Below are positions 60,862 to 64,000 of a stretch of DNA of 64,000 nt, piece after piece. Every line of letters starts with the position of its first letter. Position 1 is the first letter of the stretch. Under the pieces are notes generated by a model. The model searched no databases. It saw only the letters and a list, made by a program, of their open reading frames with translations, and had not been told where the DNA came from. The stretch comes from Thiotrichales bacterium (GTDB lineage Bacteria; Pseudomonadota; Gammaproteobacteria; HK1): positions 186,001-250,000 of the forward strand of contig JAPOSC010000065.1 of the NCBI GenBank assembly GCA_026709935.1. Direction: 5' to 3'. The position numbers and the translations under genes are program-made.

Positions 60862-62202
60862 TCAGAAGTTGACGGTGACGTGGACGGAGCCGGACAGCTC
60901 TCCGGGACGCAGTGCGAACTCGTCGAGGTCGTCGCCGTAGAGCCAGCGCCCCTCGACGCCCAGGAACACGTCCGGGGCCGTTTCGCGCTCCAGCCGCAGC
61001 CCCAGGCTTCCGGTGCGATCTGCGAGATTGTGGAGGACCGTCAGCTCGGCCGCGAGAGCGCGCCCGAACAGGCCCGGATGCTGCGCACGGAAAAAGCCGT
61101 AGTGCCGCCGCAGCGTGAGTCGACGCAGGTGTCCGCTCAACCGCAGGAGATTAACGGTGGCGCTCTCGCGCCGGCGTTCGTCGTCACGGATCCTGTCGTT
61201 GTCCGCGATCAGTCCGGTGATCTCGCCCCACTCCCGGTCGGAGTAGCCGTTGGCGTCGAAGTAGTACTCCAGGTTGAAGGTGGCGCCGGAATCGAGCGTA
61301 TAGCCAAGTCCGACGCTCGACTGCGCGAAGTGCCGCGAAGCGTCGCCCTCCTCGACGAACCATGCGCCCGGAACGGGATCCGGCCCCCGATCGGCGCGGA
61401 CGACGGCCCGATCCCGGCCCCGGCGCACCACGACATCCGCGTAGGCAAGCAGCGCTTCGCCAAGGGTGTGCGACAGCGACAATCCCGCGCCGGGGCGTTC
61501 ATCGTCATCGAACGCAAGCATGGTGAGGTCGGCGTTCCACTCGGGGATCGTGAACGCGCCGGCCAGCAGCGCCCGCTCGCCCGGGGTCCAGTATCCGGTC
61601 AGCGTGAACCGATCGCCGAGCAGCGATTCGAAGCCGAGCAGGTCCTGCCCTTCGATTTCGGCCCGCCGCCGGTCCGAATCCAGGGCCTGATCGAGATCGA
61701 CGGGATCGATGGCGATATCGAGAGGGTTCACCCCGAGCGATCTTCCGTGAACGACATGCCGCCGCCCGCCGTAGAGAAAATGCACGGGAGTCAGCGCGTA
61801 CTCGGCGTGAAGCTCGTCCACACGAAGTCCCGCCGCTCGCTCGTCTTCGCGCCGGTGGGTGCGTGCGAACAGGCGACCTGCGGCGGTTGCGGTCCACGGT
61901 CCGTTCCAGCCCTGAAGGCTGAGAGCCGTGGTGGTGGCGAAGCGCCGGGGCTCGGGCCCGACGCGCTCCGGTTCGGGCACGAGCTGCGTCGCATCGGTCT
62001 CGCTGGCACGGGCCCGAATATCGAGCAATCCTTGTGACGACCACTGCCATGCACCCATGTCCATGCTCATGCTCATGGCCGGGACGGTGGCCAGCGCGAC
62101 GGCGGACGCCAGTCGGCGCAACCGGAGGGCCACGACGCAACGACGGCCACCCCCCGACCCGAAAACGCCCGACCCGAAAACGTCACCGACCTGCGCATTC
62201 AT
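60862..62202 (-). CDS. Predicted outer-membrane beta-barrel protein
   Basis: This 446-residue protein is probably an outer-membrane barrel. A signal-like segment (RLASAVALATVPAMSMSM) follows a ~30-residue N-terminal leader, then many alternating short strands (ATTTALSLQGWNGPWTATAAGRLFAR, SSVGLGYTLDSGATFNLEYYF), ending SGSVHVTVNF with terminal Phe. I recognise no named family. It is the third gene of an FtsX-type permease / LolA-like / barrel operon. I prefer ATG at 62202 with GAGGTG 6 nt upstream; a GTG at 62211 is possible. Confidence 0.7.
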   Translation of the reverse strand: MNAQVGDVFGSGVFGSGGGRRCVVALRLRRLASAVALATVPAMSMSMDMGAWQWSSQGLLDIRARASETDATQLVPEPERVGPEPRRFATTTALSLQGWNGPWTATAAGRLFARTHRREDERAAGLRVDELHAEYALTPVHFLYGGRRHVVHGRSLGVNPLDIAIDPVDLDQALDSDRRRAEIEGQDLLGFESLLGDRFTLTGYWTPGERALLAGAFTIPEWNADLTMLAFDDDERPGAGLSLSHTLGEALLAYADVVVRRGRDRAVVRADRGPDPVPGAWFVEEGDASRHFAQSSVGLGYTLDSGATFNLEYYFDANGYSDREWGEITGLIADNDRIRDDERRRESATVNLLRLSGHLRRLTLRRHYGFFRAQHPGLFGRALAAELTVLHNLADRTGSLGLRLERETAPDVFLGVEGRWLYGDDLDEFALRPGELSGSVHVTVNF

Positions 62203-62212
62203 GGTCCGCACC

Positions 62213-62992
62213 TCACCTCAGTCGTTTGAGATAGGTGGGCTGAAACCAGGCGGCGGGGGTGTCCTCAAGGGCGAAGTCGGAGTACTCGATGAGGGTCTCT
62301 TCGTCCGCGTTCAGGTGATCGATCACCCGCAGGACGGTCGGCCGCGACCGTCCCAGCACCTCGCGATAGCCTTCGAAGTACACGGTCTTCAGATGACGGC
62401 GGCCGGAGGCGGTGAAGAAGGACGCACGGAGCGGACGGACATCCTCGTCGGCGACGACGAGTTCGATCCGCCCGTAGGCTGCCCCGGTGGAGCGGCCGGA
62501 CAGGACGAGTCGCCGGCGCCGCTCCCCGCCCTCCTCCGGCAGTTCCTCCACGGCTTCGAGAGCGTAGTCGAGCGAGTAGACGACGCGCGCAACGTCGGCG
62601 TTCGCCACGCCGCCCAGAATCCGCTGCTGCGGCGAGATCCTCAGGACCCGACGCGTCCCGGGCACGTAGATCCACATGTTGCGCTCGACGAACAGGAGCG
62701 AACGTCCGGCGCTGCGCGGCGGCTCCAGATACCGGACGAGGCTGTTGACCTGCCCGGATACGCGCACGGACAGCTTGAGCGCATCGCCCTCCGGGGTGGT
62801 GACCGCAACCTTGAAGGTGAATGCATCGCCCGGCGCGCGCACCGCATCCACCCGCTGGAGCAGCGTCGGCTCCCGCGCCGGCGCCGGCGCCGCCCCGGCA
62901 CCAGCATCGGCATTCAGGGCGAGACAAAGACTCAGGATGAGACAAAGACTCGGGGCAAGGAGACGGCAAGCCGGAAGCAGCGCGGTCCTCAT
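62213..62992 (-). CDS. LolA-like outer-membrane lipoprotein-sorting protein
   Basis: This 259-residue periplasmic protein has a signal peptide (LLAPSLCLILSLCLALNADAGA) and the LolA_like fold marks: FTFKVAVTTPEGDALKLSVRV, RSLLFVERNMWIYVPGTRRVLRISPQQRILGG and RRHLKTVYFEGYREVLG. Such proteins are thought to carry lipids or lipoproteins across the periplasm. Its ATG overlaps the upstream permease stop (ATGA at 62989-62992), and the barrel gene starts about 10 nt after its stop. The tight coupling suggests one envelope pathway. Confidence 0.83.
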   Translation of the reverse strand: MRTALLPACRLLAPSLCLILSLCLALNADAGAGAAPAPAREPTLLQRVDAVRAPGDAFTFKVAVTTPEGDALKLSVRVSGQVNSLVRYLEPPRSAGRSLLFVERNMWIYVPGTRRVLRISPQQRILGGVANADVARVVYSLDYALEAVEELPEEGGERRRRLVLSGRSTGAAYGRIELVVADEDVRPLRASFFTASGRRHLKTVYFEGYREVLGRSRPTVLRVIDHLNADEETLIEYSDFALEDTPAAWFQPTYLKRLR

Positions 62993-64000
62993 TGCTGCAA
63001 CGCCTCCACGATCCGGATCCGGGACGCGGCGTAGGCGGGGTAGACCGCGGAGACCAGCGTCGCCGCCACGGTGACCGCGAAGGCATTGCGCAACACGTCG
63101 CCGGTGAGGCTGAAGTAGGCCTGGAATCCCTGCGACATTCCGGGTGGCGGCGGCATCGCGATGCCCCCCGTCGCCTGCACCGCGCCGGCGATCAGCCACG
63201 ACGCCACCACGCCGAGACCGGCGCCGAGCAGCCCGACTCCGACCCCTTCGATCAGGAACATGGCGACCAGCGTGGAGCGGCGCGCCCCGATCGCCCGCAG
63301 CGCGCCGATCTCCCCGGTGCGCTCGAACACCGCCATCGTCATGGTGTTGGCGACCGAGAACATCACCACCACCCCCACGATGCCCGCAAACACCGTGAAG
63401 ATGCCGGTGTAGAGCGCGACGACCGCATCATAGAAACCGGCCAGCTCGTCCCAGCGGCGGGTCTCGAACTCGTCGTCGAACATCGACAGCACTTCCTCGA
63501 TGCGAGGTTGAAGTGCGGACAGATCGTCGGTGTCGTCCAGCAGCACGACGATGCGCTCCACCTCTGCGGTCTCCTTCGCGCGCTGCGCCAGCTCGATCGG
63601 AACCTTGACGAACACGCTGTCGTACTCCTTCGAACCCGTGCGCACGACCCCGGCGACCCGGAAATCCACCGCGTTGATGATGCCGCCGAACGAAGTGGTG
63701 AGCACCGTCACCCAGTCCCCGACCTCGGCTCCCAGACCGTTGCGCAGCTCTTCGCCGATCAGCCCGCCCTCGGGGTCTCCCGGCTCCAGAGGACGCCCTG
63801 CCACCAGCGTCTCGAAGTCCGCGAACTCCTCCTCGCCCTCCGGATCGACCCCGATCACGGACACGTTCACCGTCGTGCGGCCGGTACTGCCGAGTCCGGA
63901 GAAGGACAGTCGCGGGGTCACCGCGGCGACACCGGGCAGCTTCGCAATGTGCGCCATTACTTCGTCGGGCTCGGAGATCAGGACCGATTCCGGATCCGAC
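62989..64000 (-). CDS. FtsX/MacB-type ABC transporter permease, N-terminus beyond window
   Basis: At least 337 residues are visible, and the frame is still open at the right edge. The visible part has a periplasmic MacB-type domain (VNVSVIGVDPEGEEEF, GDWVTVLTTSFGGIINAVDFRVAGVV) and three C-terminal transmembrane helices (TGIFTVFAGIVGVVVMFSV, GVGVGLLGAGLGVVASWLI, AFAVTVAATLVSAVYPAY). It carries the FtsX signature TGEIGALRAIGARRSTLVAMFLIEG. It ends RIRIVEALQQ, typical for LolC/E-like permeases. The ATPase partner is presumably just outside the window. Confidence 0.9.
   Translation of the reverse strand, partial: SDPESVLISEPDEVMAHIAKLPGVAAVTPRLSFSGLGSTGRTTVNVSVIGVDPEGEEEFADFETLVAGRPLEPGDPEGGLIGEELRNGLGAEVGDWVTVLTTSFGGIINAVDFRVAGVVRTGSKEYDSVFVKVPIELAQRAKETAEVERIVVLLDDTDDLSALQPRIEEVLSMFDDEFETRRWDELAGFYDAVVALYTGIFTVFAGIVGVVVMFSVANTMTMAVFERTGEIGALRAIGARRSTLVAMFLIEGVGVGLLGAGLGVVASWLIAGAVQATGGIAMPPPPGMSQGFQAYFSLTGDVLRNAFAVTVAATLVSAVYPAYAASRIRIVEALQQ

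Overview
This is a GC-rich (roughly two-thirds G+C) chromosomal segment of a Gram-negative bacterium, most likely a proteobacterium and probably gammaproteobacterial. The single-chain PurL, the MsrPQ pair, glcDEF, the cytosolic-type malate dehydrogenase and the outer-membrane secretion systems support this. The stand-alone prephenate dehydratase without a chorismate mutase is less typical of that class, so the placement is tentative. I see no rRNA, tRNA, CRISPR array, prophage or intact insertion sequence.

Layout. 1-2916: end of glcD, then glcE and glcF (glycolate oxidase). 2943-11916: a surface-adhesin locus with tpsA-tpsB-fecR on the minus strand and a divergent CHASE2 adenylate cyclase. 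12071-19502: metabolic genes (MetY sulfhydrylase, hydrolase, pheA, an Ntn asparaginase, a glyoxylate aminotransferase and a ThDP enzyme). 19571-21100: a choline-sulfatase. 21313-24608: the conserved ATP-grasp / alpha-E / transglutaminase trio, followed by a STAS protein. 25309-38500: a TCA block (mdh and gltA on minus; sucA-sucB-lpdA and acnA on plus), interrupted by a DUF4143 ATPase preceded by 22-bp tandem repeats. 38921-45302: a peptide importer without its ATPases, plus DUF1028 and gamma-glutamyltransferase. 45446-52576: purB, a histone-H1-like membrane protein gene, and an enlarged purL. 52578-57863: a second DUF4143 ATPase, msrPQ, a vapBC pair and an Smr gene. 57904-64000: a lipidated subtilase autotransporter and an FtsX / LolA-like / beta-barrel operon cut by the window edge.

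How the genes fit together. Glycolate oxidase makes glyoxylate, which the aminotransferase at 16631 can consume. Choline-O-sulfate, peptides and gamma-glutamyl compounds appear to be scavenged. The TpsA adhesin could be processed by the SphB1/NalP-like subtilase encoded 50 kb away.

The most unusual content is non-coding: (1) an approximately 105-bp repeat in at least five intergenic copies; (2) two copies of an 84-bp MITE-like element with 14-15 bp terminal inverted repeats; (3) the 22-bp array of dyad motifs ahead of a DUF4143 ATPase. In-frame tandem repeats also expand loops or linkers of housekeeping enzymes (PurL, SucB, possibly AcnA).
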